From Clostridia bacterium (lineage in GTDB: Bacteria; Bacillota_A; Clostridia; Oscillospirales; CAG-272): a stretch of DNA of 64,000 nucleotides. Every line of letters starts with the position of its first letter. Position 1 is the stretch's first letter. Made by a program: the position numbers and the translations under genes. Where the stretch lies: positions 45,975-109,974 of the forward strand of contig JAFVXC010000014.1 of the NCBI GenBank assembly GCA_017501345.1, given 5' to 3'. Positions 7,012-15,347 of the stretch are shown piece by piece. Below the pieces are notes generated by a model. That model was not told the DNA's origin. It saw nothing but the letters and a program-made list of their open reading frames with translations, and ran no database searches.

Positions 7012-9069
7012 TTACTCCTCGATCCTGATCGCAGCCTCGTAAAGAATTCCGCCCGCAGACAAATCGTTGTAACCAAGGTAGAAGGTGCTTCCCACAAGGC
7101 AAATGCTTTGCACGCTACCCTCCCTTTGTGCGGGAAGCGTACCGTAGCCGAGGAACGTGCCGTCGGTTTTGTAAATCGCCACAACGTTAACCGCAGACTG
7201 CGAGAAGTAAAGGTATTCGCCGTCACATTCCATTGCCTGCTTCGTAAAGCCCGTATTATGACCCGTATAGGTAGCGATCGTATTAAAATTCAGATCAAGC
7301 TTCGCAAAATTATAAGTGCTCGAGATCCCCACCCAGTAGCATTCGTTCACCGCATCGTACGCAAGCGCGTAGAATTTGAAATCGAGCGTTTTTTCCTCAA
7401 CCACACCGAGCGTATCGGCGTCAAGGATCGTCAGCTTGTTGGAAGGCGATCCGTTGTGCACCATAATGATCTGATCGGTCTCCGGGTTGTACGTCATATC
7501 GTTCGTGCGTCCCGCAAGGTAGCATTTCGACGTCAGAACGATCTTGCCTGTCGCGAGGTCGATCTTATAGATCACCGTCTTGAAATCACTCGTTATATTG
7601 TTGTTCATCGCGAGATAGAGATATTCGCCATCCGAGCAGCTTCCCTGCGCCAGATGGTAGATGTTCTCGTCTGCATCCGTGTAGGTCGGAAGCGTGGTCC
7701 ACTCATCCATTGTAACGTCGATCTCCGCATCCGCAATCACCGAAAGCTCAGTCTTGTAAACCATACCACCCTTTGAGGACTTGTAGTATCCAATATAGAA
7801 GTCGTCCCCGACGCGCGAAATGTTTTCAGCCTCGTACGAGGTCTTCGGAAGGGCAAGCATCCGAACGAAATTCCCCTGCTTGTCGTAGACCATAATGCTG
7901 TTTGCCTGATACTGGACGAAATAGAGATACCGCGAATCGACCTCCAGCCCCTGCTTCACGTGTCCATTGTTCACGCCCACATAGGTGCTTCCGATCTTGT
8001 TAAAATTACGGTCGAGCTTTGCATATTTGTAACCACTTGAGATCCCCACCCAGTAGCAGTCCTCATACGGATCGTACTTAAGTGCGTAGATCGAAAGCCC
8101 GATATCGACCGTCCTTTTATATGCCATCGTATCGGCATCAAAAAATGAAATATTCCAACGCTCGGGCTTATTGTGCACGATAATGATCTCATCCGTGTCA
8201 GGAAGATACGCCATATCGTTTCCGTGGCAAACGAGCAGATTCTCATAGGTCGCAACGAGCTTGCCGCTCGCGATCTCATACTTCCGAACCGACGAAACCG
8301 ACTGATTGCTATCACCCTTTCCGTCATTCAAAAGCATATACAGATACGTTCCGTCGGTACATCCTCCCTGCACAACACGGCAATGCGTGGAGCCGATGTA
8401 GTGGCTTTCGATCTTAAAGACCTCGGTCATTGTAACGTCTATCGTTCCGCCCTGCGCAATATAATCACCCGGCTCGGGACCGATCGGCACCTCAGGATCG
8501 GTCACGACCTCGGATTCGGTCGTAACCTCGGATTCGGTCGTAACCTCGGGTTCGGTCGTAGCCTCGGGTTCGGTTGTGATCTCGGGCTCGGTTGTGACCT
8601 CGGGTTCAGTCGTAACGTCAGGAATCGTCGTGACCTCGGGCTCGGTCGTTACTTCGGGAACCGTCGTCATATCGGGAATTGTCGTGACCTCCGGAATCGT
8701 CGCGTCATCGAAAGCCGTGCTCACGTCGGGAACGGTCGTTGCTGACCCCGTTCCTTCGGTCGACTCCGAATCATTCTCTCCCTCGTCGGTCGATACATCG
8801 GCCTCCGGCTCCTCGGGATCGGGTTCGTCGTCCGTCACATCGGTTGGCTCATCGGAATCTGTCACAGCGTCCGTCACATCGGTCGGCTCGTCATTCTCGA
8901 GAATGTCTGAGGATCCCACCTCAGGTGTGTCGGACGGCACGTCCTCAAGAAAAGAAGAATCCTCCGAGGATTCAGTGTCCCCTCTATCCTGCGGCAAGCA
9001 GCCTGAGAGGGAAAACGAAAGCAGGAATGCGAGGACTGCGACAAGAAATGATTTATTACGTTCGGTCAT
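7012..9069 (-). CDS. Secreted lipoprotein with acidic/Thr repeats and a duplicated propeller-like domain
   Basis: The protein (685 residues) begins with a lipoprotein signal: a hydrophobic stretch ending LSGC, with Cys24 as the lipidation site. Residues about 25-120 are rich in Asp, Glu and Ser. About 124-200 carries a six-residue tandem repeat of the form EVTTEP with I, D or S variants, probably an extended wall-spanning stalk. From about 210 come two similar halves of roughly 225 residues, each opening IDVTM(T/D)E. Each contains matching elements such as GxCxDGxYLYxxxN, GNDMAYLPxTDxIIxVHN and CYWVGISSxYxxAKLDxNFN, which suggests a beta-propeller built by duplication. A perfect sigma-A promoter lies upstream. 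The function is unknown; a surface binding protein is likely. Confidence 0.8.
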   Translation of the reverse strand: MTERNKSFLVAVLAFLLSFSLSGCLPQDRGDTESSEDSSFLEDVPSDTPEVGSSDILENDEPTDVTDAVTDSDEPTDVTDDEPDPEEPEADVSTDEGENDSESTEGTGSATTVPDVSTAFDDATIPEVTTIPDMTTVPEVTTEPEVTTIPDVTTEPEVTTEPEITTEPEATTEPEVTTESEVTTESEVVTDPEVPIGPEPGDYIAQGGTIDVTMTEVFKIESHYIGSTHCRVVQGGCTDGTYLYMLLNDGKGDSNQSVSSVRKYEIASGKLVATYENLLVCHGNDMAYLPDTDEIIIVHNKPERWNISFFDADTMAYKRTVDIGLSIYALKYDPYEDCYWVGISSGYKYAKLDRNFNKIGSTYVGVNNGHVKQGLEVDSRYLYFVQYQANSIMVYDKQGNFVRMLALPKTSYEAENISRVGDDFYIGYYKSSKGGMVYKTELSVIADAEIDVTMDEWTTLPTYTDADENIYHLAQGSCSDGEYLYLAMNNNITSDFKTVIYKIDLATGKIVLTSKCYLAGRTNDMTYNPETDQIIMVHNGSPSNKLTILDADTLGVVEEKTLDFKFYALAYDAVNECYWVGISSTYNFAKLDLNFNTIATYTGHNTGFTKQAMECDGEYLYFSQSAVNVVAIYKTDGTFLGYGTLPAQREGSVQSICLVGSTFYLGYNDLSAGGILYEAAIRIEE

Positions 9070-9099
9070 AAGGCCTCCATATCAGCAGGATTTGTTTTC

Positions 9100-9128
9100 A
9101 TTATACACAAACCCTCGGGATTTGTCAA
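9100..9128 (-). promoter_or_regulatory. Consensus sigma-A promoter of the lipoprotein gene
   Basis: On the reverse strand TTGACA (9123-9128) is followed after exactly 17 bases by TATAAT (9100-9105). Both boxes match the consensus perfectly. The lipoprotein start codon is about 30 bases downstream, so strong constitutive transcription is expected. Confidence 0.93.
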
Positions 9129-9155
9129 GTTTCAAAAAGTACAATCTCACCGAGC

Positions 9156-9191
9156 AAAAAAACGAGTCGGTGCATAACCGCAACCGACCCG
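9156..9191 (-). terminator. Terminator of the ABC ATPase gene
   Basis: On the reverse strand a stem of GGGTCGGT with ACCGACTCG is followed by a run of seven T. It lies about 20 bases past the stop codon of the ATPase gene. Confidence 0.85.
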
Positions 9192-9208
9192 ATAAAGTAT
9201 ATAAACCT

Positions 9209-11122
9209 TTACAGCAAAATAACGTCAAGCTCATCGTCAACATAGGTGACGCGGAACAAATCGATCCCCAGCTTCACGTTGCCCGCATCCTTACCGCCCG
9301 AGCGTGCAATCACCTTCCGTCCGTCTACCGAAAGCACGCTGAAGCACTCCTCGCCGTAGTCCAGCGTTCCGAGCACGCTCGCTTCAATCTCTCCGACACC
9401 GAGCCGAAAAGCCTCGGGCGGGATCTCATAGCGGAGCTTTTTCCGAAGCACACCCGTCCCGACGGTCTTCAAAAGCTTTTCGAGGATCTCATCGGGGATC
9501 TCGTGCTTTACGCCCGCGATCTCAAAGCTGTAGCGAACCGTTTTACGGTGTCTCATTATACCCCGCTCATCCTGTACATCGCGTTTTACCGTGTCGCGCA
9601 CGATCGATCCGTAAAGCGCACTCCGCTCGGGAAGCGCCTCTCGGATGCATACCGCTCCGTCGAAAAAGCGCACGCGCTTCCAGTCGATCGTGATTCCCCT
9701 AACATCTCCGACCTCCCCGAGATCCTCCGACGAAAACAGCGTGTAGTCCCCGATCGAAAGCCGCGAAAGCCGAACATCTCCGACCGTTGTACATTCCGAA
9801 ACACAAAGCTTTCCCGTCTCTCCGCGTCTGATGGCATTGATCGGAATTTCAACCGTAAAGTGTCCCGACGGCAGCTTCGAAAGTGCATCGGGAAGCGGAA
9901 AACGCATTCCGCACAGCGTAAGCGTTTTACCGTCGACGGTACAGTCAACCGCATTCGTCTCGGGAAGCTCGGGGCGAATGGTCATTTCGGTCTCACCGTC
10001 GAAGAAATGCGCATACCGAAGGTCAAACGTGAGGGAGATCACATCTCCCGCGCGGATCTCGCTTCCCTTTTCCGCCTCGACCTTAAAGACGATACCCGTG
10101 CACGTCTCCTTCACAGTCTCTACGTCTCCCGAAAGATCTCCATACACAAGCGCCTCATCTCCAAGCCCCTCAACGTGAGATACCGTACAGCGCATCACAA
10201 TGCCGTTTTCAGGCACTTCTCCCTCGGCAAGCGGGATCAGTCGCTCGGCGCGAATGCCGAGGATGACCGCCTTATCACCTGTGAGATAGCTCGCTCTCAC
10301 CTTCAGGAATGCCGAATACGGAAGCTGCCAGCGGATCCCCGCGTCGGGGATGGACAGCGCAACCTTGTCTCTCTCCCGTCTCAATACAGCATCGTAGAAA
10401 TTCATCTGCGGCGTACCGATAAAGCCTGCCACAAATTTACTGTTCGGCGCGTTGTAAAGGTTTTGCGGCGTGTCGATCTGCTGGATGAAGCCGCCCTTCA
10501 TTACAACAATGCGTGTGCCCATCGTCATCGCCTCGGTCTGATCGTGCGTGACGTAGATGAAGGTCGTTTTCAGCCGCGCGTGGAGCTTACTGATCTCGCT
10601 ACGCATCTGTGTGCGGAGCTTCGCGTCGAGATTCGACAACGGCTCATCGAGCAGAAAGACCTTCGGCTCTCTGACGATGGCGCGCCCGAGTGCCACACGT
10701 TGTCTTTGACCACCCGACATCTCCTTCGGCTTTTTGTCGAGATAATCGGTGATCCCGAGGATCTCCGCCGCCTCGATCACCCGCCTGTGGATCTCCTCGT
10801 TCGGGATCTTTCGGATCTTCAGCCCGAACGCCATATTCTCATACACCGATATGTGCGGATAAAGTGCGTAGTTCTGAAAGACCATCGCGATATCTCTGTC
10901 CTTCGGCTCCATATCGTTGACGAGCATCCCGTCTATATAGATCTCCCCCGTGGAAATGTCCTCAAGCCCCGCGATCATACGAAGCGTGGTGGATTTTCCG
11001 CACCCCGACGGTCCAACGAATACGATGAATTCCTTATCTGCGATCTCCATCGAAAAATCGCTTACCGCGCGGTTTCCGTTCGGATATACCTTATATACGT
11101 GCTTCAGACTTAAGCTTGCCAT
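9209..11122 (-). CDS. ABC transporter ATP-binding protein, MalK/MsmX type, with extended C-terminus
   Basis: The first 360 residues are a normal CUT1-type sugar ATPase: Walker A GPSGCGKST (about 37-45), signature MSGGQRQRVALGRA (about 135), Walker B VFLLDEPLSNLDAKLR and the H-loop IYVTHDQTEAM. It should energise a sugar permease pair, most likely the one encoded just upstream. The oddity is length: 637 residues against about 370. The extra part looks like further copies of the OB/TOBE regulatory module. An xxF/W-x-(L/I)P...(V/I)xxxxR pattern recurs around IRWQLP, MRFPLPD and VKHEIPD, and the strand ending HFFDGE recurs as RFFDGA and TYVDDE. A 354-base gap with repeats separates it from the permeases, so co-transcription is uncertain. 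Confidence 0.9.
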   Translation of the reverse strand: MASLSLKHVYKVYPNGNRAVSDFSMEIADKEFIVFVGPSGCGKSTTLRMIAGLEDISTGEIYIDGMLVNDMEPKDRDIAMVFQNYALYPHISVYENMAFGLKIRKIPNEEIHRRVIEAAEILGITDYLDKKPKEMSGGQRQRVALGRAIVREPKVFLLDEPLSNLDAKLRTQMRSEISKLHARLKTTFIYVTHDQTEAMTMGTRIVVMKGGFIQQIDTPQNLYNAPNSKFVAGFIGTPQMNFYDAVLRRERDKVALSIPDAGIRWQLPYSAFLKVRASYLTGDKAVILGIRAERLIPLAEGEVPENGIVMRCTVSHVEGLGDEALVYGDLSGDVETVKETCTGIVFKVEAEKGSEIRAGDVISLTFDLRYAHFFDGETEMTIRPELPETNAVDCTVDGKTLTLCGMRFPLPDALSKLPSGHFTVEIPINAIRRGETGKLCVSECTTVGDVRLSRLSIGDYTLFSSEDLGEVGDVRGITIDWKRVRFFDGAVCIREALPERSALYGSIVRDTVKRDVQDERGIMRHRKTVRYSFEIAGVKHEIPDEILEKLLKTVGTGVLRKKLRYEIPPEAFRLGVGEIEASVLGTLDYGEECFSVLSVDGRKVIARSGGKDAGNVKLGIDLFRVTYVDDELDVILL

Positions 11123-11161
11123 CTTTCGTGTCCTTTGCCTTTCTGTGTTTCATATGTATAC

Positions 11162-11260
11162 AGGGGCGTTGCCCCTATACCCCACAAGGGAACTTTTCGA
11201 AAAAAGTTCCCTTGACCCTCAAAAACTTTTGTCTAAAAAATTTCTTTTAGAAAGTTCTTG
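11162..11260. repeat. Dispersed double-hairpin repeat, copy A
   Basis: Two hairpins lie in tandem: AGGGGC/GCCCCT (11162-11176), then a 13-bp stem of CAAGGGAACTTTT with its complement (11185-11214). They are followed by CCTCAAAAACTTTTG. The same layout, with different stem bases but the same tail, occurs at 50740-50829 in the same orientation. Stem changes that keep pairing, with a constant tail, mark a structured repeat family and not chance. Confidence 0.7.
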
Positions 11261-11266
11261 AAGATC

Positions 11267-11445
11267 GGGCTGTCTCATTAAGACAGCCCGTTCGAAAATG
11301 GCGGACGGGAACCCGCCATTTTCGGAAACTCGAACGTTTTTGACGCAATTTTCGAGCAAATTTTATATTGGTTTCGTGTCAAAACGACGAATCTCATTCG
11401 TCGAGTTCTATTTCGGGGGCTCGTCTCACCTTAGTGAGACAGCCC
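11267..11445. mobile_element. MITE-like element with 16-bp terminal inverted repeats
   Basis: The 179-base element begins GGGCTGTCTCATTAAG and ends with CTTAGTGAGACAGCCC, the inverse of the start with one mismatch. Each end can also fold on itself. A further inner hairpin pairs AAATGGCGG with CCGCCATTT. No transposase is encoded; a 72-residue frame through it is meaningless. The ends resemble those of some transposase families with G(G)GGCTGTCTCA termini (IS1182-like, from memory). No clear target duplication is visible. It lies between the permease genes and the ATPase gene. Confidence 0.65.
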
Positions 11446-11476
11446 CGGAGTCCGAGGCAGAGCCTCGGAATGCACG

Positions 11477-12355
11477 TCACCCCTTCACCGCGCCGCCCGT
11501 GACTCCTGCCACATAATACTTCTGAAGCAATAAAAAGAGGATCGTAACGGGGACGGCTACCACGACGCCTCCTGCACAGAATCTCGTAAAATAACCGACG
11601 ATATGCTCCCTGTCAAGGAAGGTGAACATCCCGACCGCGACGTTATAGCTCTTGCTCTCTCCAAAGGCAATGAGCGAGGCGTACATATAGTCCCCCCACG
11701 GTCCCATAAACGCCATCAGGGTGGTGTATATTACGATCGGCTTTGAGAGGGGCATAATGATCTTGTAAAAAACCGTCATACGGCTCGCTCCGTCGATCCG
11801 CGCCGCCTCGTCGAGCGCACGCGGAACGGTGTCAAAATAGCCCTTGGCGATATAATATCCCATTCCGGACGAGCCCGTATAGACGATCATAAGACCGACG
11901 ATGCTCTGCGTCAGCCCTACGAGCTTCAGGATAAAATAGACTGCGATCATCGACATAAAGCCGGGGAACATTCCGAGGATCAGAATAATATTCATCAGTC
12001 CGCGCCGACCCCTGAAGCGCATACGCGAGAGCGCGTAGCTCACCATCAGAACGAACGCCGTCTGCACTGCCGCCACAACGAGTGAAACAACGAAGGTGTT
12101 CCCAAACCACAGGGGGAAATCGGTATCACGGAAGAGCGAGACGAAATTCTGAAGCGACCACTCGCGTGGAAGAATATAGTTCACCATACCCGTCGATTCG
12201 CCTCGGAAGGCCTGAAAAACGAGATACACAAAGGGAATCAGCCAGACCACCGAGATCAGGATCAGAACGGTATAAACCGCGGCATTCCCCGCCCGCTCTG
12301 CATTCCGTTTGCTTCGATGTCTCCGCACCCCCTCATAAGCACGAGCGATCGTCAT
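11477..12355 (-). CDS. Sugar ABC transporter permease, MalG type
   Basis: A 292-residue inner membrane permease of the CUT1 carbohydrate family, with about six membrane helices. The cytoplasmic EAA loop that docks the ATPase reads ALDEAARIDGASRM (about residues 185-200). It overlaps the upstream MalF-type gene by four bases, so the two are translationally coupled. With the binding protein and MalF-type partner it forms a maltodextrin-type importer, though the substrate is inferred from the MalF-like architecture and not shown by the sequence. It ends just before the MITE-like element. Confidence 0.92.
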   Translation of the reverse strand: MTIARAYEGVRRHRSKRNAERAGNAAVYTVLILISVVWLIPFVYLVFQAFRGESTGMVNYILPREWSLQNFVSLFRDTDFPLWFGNTFVVSLVVAAVQTAFVLMVSYALSRMRFRGRRGLMNIILILGMFPGFMSMIAVYFILKLVGLTQSIVGLMIVYTGSSGMGYYIAKGYFDTVPRALDEAARIDGASRMTVFYKIIMPLSKPIVIYTTLMAFMGPWGDYMYASLIAFGESKSYNVAVGMFTFLDREHIVGYFTRFCAGGVVVAVPVTILFLLLQKYYVAGVTGGAVKG

Positions 12356-13866
12356 TGGAAATCCTCCTCGTTCTTCACAGATCCCGCATTGTTATAAACG
12401 ATCAAAGAAAAGACAGCAATCACGACAAACACGGTAATACCGATCACCGCTGCCATCTTGTAGTCGCTTGTCTGCGTCATCGTGAGCTTATAAAGCCAGG
12501 TGATGAGCAGGTCGGTGTATCCTGCGGGCGTTTCGTATTCCATCGTCGCGGGTGCACCACCCGTCAGAAGATAGATCACGTTGAAATTGTTGATATTCTG
12601 AATAAAGGACGTGATCAGATACGGCGTAGTCACGAAAAGCATATACGGAAGAGTGATCTTCATATACACGCGGAAGGGGCCCGCACCGTCGATCTTGGCG
12701 GATTCGTACAGATCCTCGGGAATATTCATCAGTATTCCCGTTGCGATCAGCATCAGATACGGCACACCCACCCAGATATTGATCAGGATGACCATCACCC
12801 GTGCGTAGGTGCCGAGCGTCAGGAAGGGGATCTTCTCGCTGATCCACCCCCACGACAGGAGCAGACCGTTCACAATACCGTCATCCGCGAACATCCGCGA
12901 CACGAGCAGAAGCGATACGAACTGCGGAACGGCGATCGTAATAACGAGGATCGTTCGGAAGAGGCGCTTGAATCGAATCCCCTTTTTATTGATCATAATC
13001 GCCACGATCATACCGAGGAAATAGTTCGTAAAGGTCGCAAAAAATGCCCAAACGAGCGTCCAGATCAGGATCTGCCCGAAGGTGTAGCCGAATTTCGCTC
13101 CGCTTGCAGATTCTCCGAGACCGAGCAGCGCCTTAAAGTTATCAAGCCCCACCCAGGAAAAGAGTGCTCCCGGCGGCTGATGCTGCGCATCGTAATTCGT
13201 AAACGCAATCAGGATCATAAAAACGATCGGCAGTACCGTAAAGATCAGAATACCCGAAAGCGGGAGCGCAAGCAGAGTTTTGTGGAACTGCCTGTCCGAT
13301 AGCGCTTTGAGATCGTCGCGCAGCGTCGGAAGCGGAAGAGAAAGCTCCCGAAAGCGCTGTGATTCGATGCTCGACCTGCAATTCCGATACCAGACGTACA
13401 CGAAGGAGATCACAAAAAAGACCGTAAGGAGACCGTAAAGGAGGATGAGCATACTGTTATCCACGTAACGGTTGAAGGTGAGCCCGGTCTCGGGATCGGT
13501 GTAGATCTCGGTCGCCACCCTTCCGAGATGTCTGAGATCGAGCAGATACCGAAGCCCGAACAGTGCCATATAAATGAGGAATACTGCTTCAAAGACAAGA
13601 TACAGAAGTCCCCGAACGATTTGCCCCCTGAAGAGGAGACCGAATCCCATCAGAAAATAGGAGATCCGCGTTTTCGCGTCTCCGTCCCGGAAGCCCACGA
13701 AGAGCTCCGAAAAGATCCCCACAAGCCGTCGAAGCCCCGCGCCGACCGCCCTCGGGATTGTTCGGATTCCGGAAAGAAGTCTCCTCGGCAGATCCCGAAC
13801 GAAGCCTCCCGTACGATAGAGAAGCCTCTCTGCGGGAGTCATTTTGAGATACGAAAGATCTGCCAT
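12352..13866 (-). CDS. Sugar ABC transporter permease, MalF type with N-terminal extension
   Basis: The 504-residue length is far above the usual 300 for CUT1 permeases and near that of MalF/MalC proteins. An N-terminal region of about 200 residues holds several extra membrane helices (around 68-110 and 140-165). The permease core starts near residue 200. Its EAA loop reads LYESAKIDGAGPFRVY in the last third. The architecture, with an extra domain before the core, is characteristic of maltose and maltodextrin systems. It starts 15 bases after the binding-protein gene and overlaps the MalG-type gene by four bases. Confidence 0.92.
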   Translation of the reverse strand: MADLSYLKMTPAERLLYRTGGFVRDLPRRLLSGIRTIPRAVGAGLRRLVGIFSELFVGFRDGDAKTRISYFLMGFGLLFRGQIVRGLLYLVFEAVFLIYMALFGLRYLLDLRHLGRVATEIYTDPETGLTFNRYVDNSMLILLYGLLTVFFVISFVYVWYRNCRSSIESQRFRELSLPLPTLRDDLKALSDRQFHKTLLALPLSGILIFTVLPIVFMILIAFTNYDAQHQPPGALFSWVGLDNFKALLGLGESASGAKFGYTFGQILIWTLVWAFFATFTNYFLGMIVAIMINKKGIRFKRLFRTILVITIAVPQFVSLLLVSRMFADDGIVNGLLLSWGWISEKIPFLTLGTYARVMVILINIWVGVPYLMLIATGILMNIPEDLYESAKIDGAGPFRVYMKITLPYMLFVTTPYLITSFIQNINNFNVIYLLTGGAPATMEYETPAGYTDLLITWLYKLTMTQTSDYKMAAVIGITVFVVIAVFSLIVYNNAGSVKNEEDFQ

Positions 13867-13881
13867 AAAGCCCTCCGTCTC

Positions 13882-15135
13882 TTACGACACCACGTCTGCC
13901 CGCAGATATGCAGCAAGCTCGATCAGAACCGCCTCAAGCTGATCGTCGGTGTAGTTATTATAGGTCCCGGCATTGACCTCGGTTCCGAGCGCCTCCATCT
14001 TTGCCCAGAAGTTTGCGCTGCACTGCGGCTGTGCAGGTGAAAAGGCGAGCTGCTCCCTGAGTGCCGCAAGCGCCGCATCTGCGCGGACCGCCTCGTTCTC
14101 CTGCGCCTTCTTGTTAGAGGGGCCCCAACCTTTTTCGGTATAGCGTGCCAGCTGAACCGCCTCGCTCGTCAGATATGCGGCGAGCTTGTGCGATACGACG
14201 ACCGCATCGTCACTCTGCGTCGGATTGACACCCATCAGCTTGTAGCCTGCCCACGAGCTCATCTGCTCCTGTCCCTCCGCCGTCGTCATCGTCGGGAGCT
14301 TCGCAACGCCGTAGTTGTCGCCAAGGTATCCTCTGATCGCCGCCGCATCCCACGTACCCGAGATCGCCGCACCGGCAAGTCCCCCGTCAGGATTGAACTG
14401 CGACGCGAAGCTGTCGCTTCTTTGAAAGGCGCCGCTCTTTACCATATTGACCATCGCACGGAGTGCTTCAACGCCGTCGTCCGAATCGAAATCGCAGTTC
14501 ACCTTCTTGATCTCTCCGTTGTCGTTCGCCTCGGTGGTATACGAGCACCCCGAGCCAAAGAAAAAGGAGACTGCGTACCAGCCGCTCTGATTATCCATAT
14601 AGAGACGCTTTCCCGCTGCCTTGCAGTCTGCGAGGATCGCGTCAAGCGTCGACGGATTCTTGACGACGCTCTTGTCGTAATAGAGAAAATACCCGTTGTC
14701 ACTCGTGAGCGGATACGCGTAGACCGTCTCCCCGAGCGTCACCGCCTTCACGGAGCCCTCGTCGTTCTGTGACTTCACGTCGGACAGATACGAGCCGCCG
14801 AGCTTTGCAAGAGCCCCTGCCCGCACGAGTCTGCCGAGCTGATCCTGCGCAAAGGCGAATACGTCAGCTCCCGACTCAACATCAGTCAGCATCTGGGTAG
14901 CGGTATCATCCTCTCCCATCGCAGACACCTTGATCGTGTACTTTTCCGCGACGTCGGGATTGTTCTTTAAGAAGACGTCGCACTGCGCCCGTGTAAAATC
15001 AGCGATCTCCTCCGCGACCCAGACAAGGATCTCCTCCTTTCCCCTATCTCTGCTGCAGGACGTTATGAGAAACGAAAGTCCCGACAGAAGAAGTGCAAGA
15101 AAAAGCGCTGTCGCACGCTTCATATATTTCGTCAT
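13882..15135 (-). CDS. Sugar-binding lipoprotein of an ABC transporter (MalE type)
   Basis: A 417-residue family-1 extracellular solute-binding protein. The signal peptide ends LITSC with Cys27 as the lipidation site, so it is anchored outside the membrane. The fold is recognisable from the early VWV segment, the central YPLTSDNGYFLYYDK motif and GTWDAAAIRGY, as in maltose/maltodextrin-binding proteins. It is the first gene of the transporter operon. The 5' leader carries two hairpins, and a purine-rich AGAAAGG lies 13 bases before the ATG, a rather long spacing. Confidence 0.92.
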   Translation of the reverse strand: MTKYMKRATALFLALLLSGLSFLITSCSRDRGKEEILVWVAEEIADFTRAQCDVFLKNNPDVAEKYTIKVSAMGEDDTATQMLTDVESGADVFAFAQDQLGRLVRAGALAKLGGSYLSDVKSQNDEGSVKAVTLGETVYAYPLTSDNGYFLYYDKSVVKNPSTLDAILADCKAAGKRLYMDNQSGWYAVSFFFGSGCSYTTEANDNGEIKKVNCDFDSDDGVEALRAMVNMVKSGAFQRSDSFASQFNPDGGLAGAAISGTWDAAAIRGYLGDNYGVAKLPTMTTAEGQEQMSSWAGYKLMGVNPTQSDDAVVVSHKLAAYLTSEAVQLARYTEKGWGPSNKKAQENEAVRADAALAALREQLAFSPAQPQCSANFWAKMEALGTEVNAGTYNNYTDDQLEAVLIELAAYLRADVVS

Positions 15136-15163
15136 AGCTTAAACCATACCTTTCTTTTCGTTG

Positions 15164-15210
15164 TCCCGCCGTAATGGCGGGATCTTCGGCAACGCGCTTG
15201 CGCATCCGAA
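15164..15210 (-). promoter_or_regulatory. Two hairpins in the leader of the binding-protein gene
   Basis: TCCCGCC pairs with GGCGGGA (15164-15181), and TTCGG...CCGAA encloses a GCGC/GCGC helix (15185-15210). They lie just upstream of the binding-protein start codon. They may stabilise or regulate the message. No convincing promoter could be placed. Confidence 0.4.
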
Positions 15211-15290
15211 AGTAAAAATAGTATTACCGCTTTTTTATCAATTATTTCACGTTTTTCGGTTTTCGTTTTTTCTCGCACAGAAAAAAACAC

Positions 15291-15334
15291 AAAAAAACGA
15301 CCGACACACAAAGCCCGTGATTCGGTCGTTTTTT
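15291..15334 (-). terminator. Terminator of murA
   Basis: On the reverse strand AACGACCGA pairs with TCGGTCGTT and is followed by a run of seven T. It lies directly after the murA stop codon. Confidence 0.88.
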
Positions 15335-15347
15335 ACTATTTGATCGA

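Noticed and set aside
8576..11113. Long forward frame (845 codons) across the lipoprotein and ATPase genes
   Set aside because: It is antisense to two well-supported genes and its protein is repetitive Ser/Val/Arg sequence without domains. It arises from codon bias in GC-rich DNA.
11298..11516. 72-codon frame in the MITE-like element
   Set aside because: It runs through both repeat and malG-type 3' end and has no ribosome binding site or homology that I recognise.
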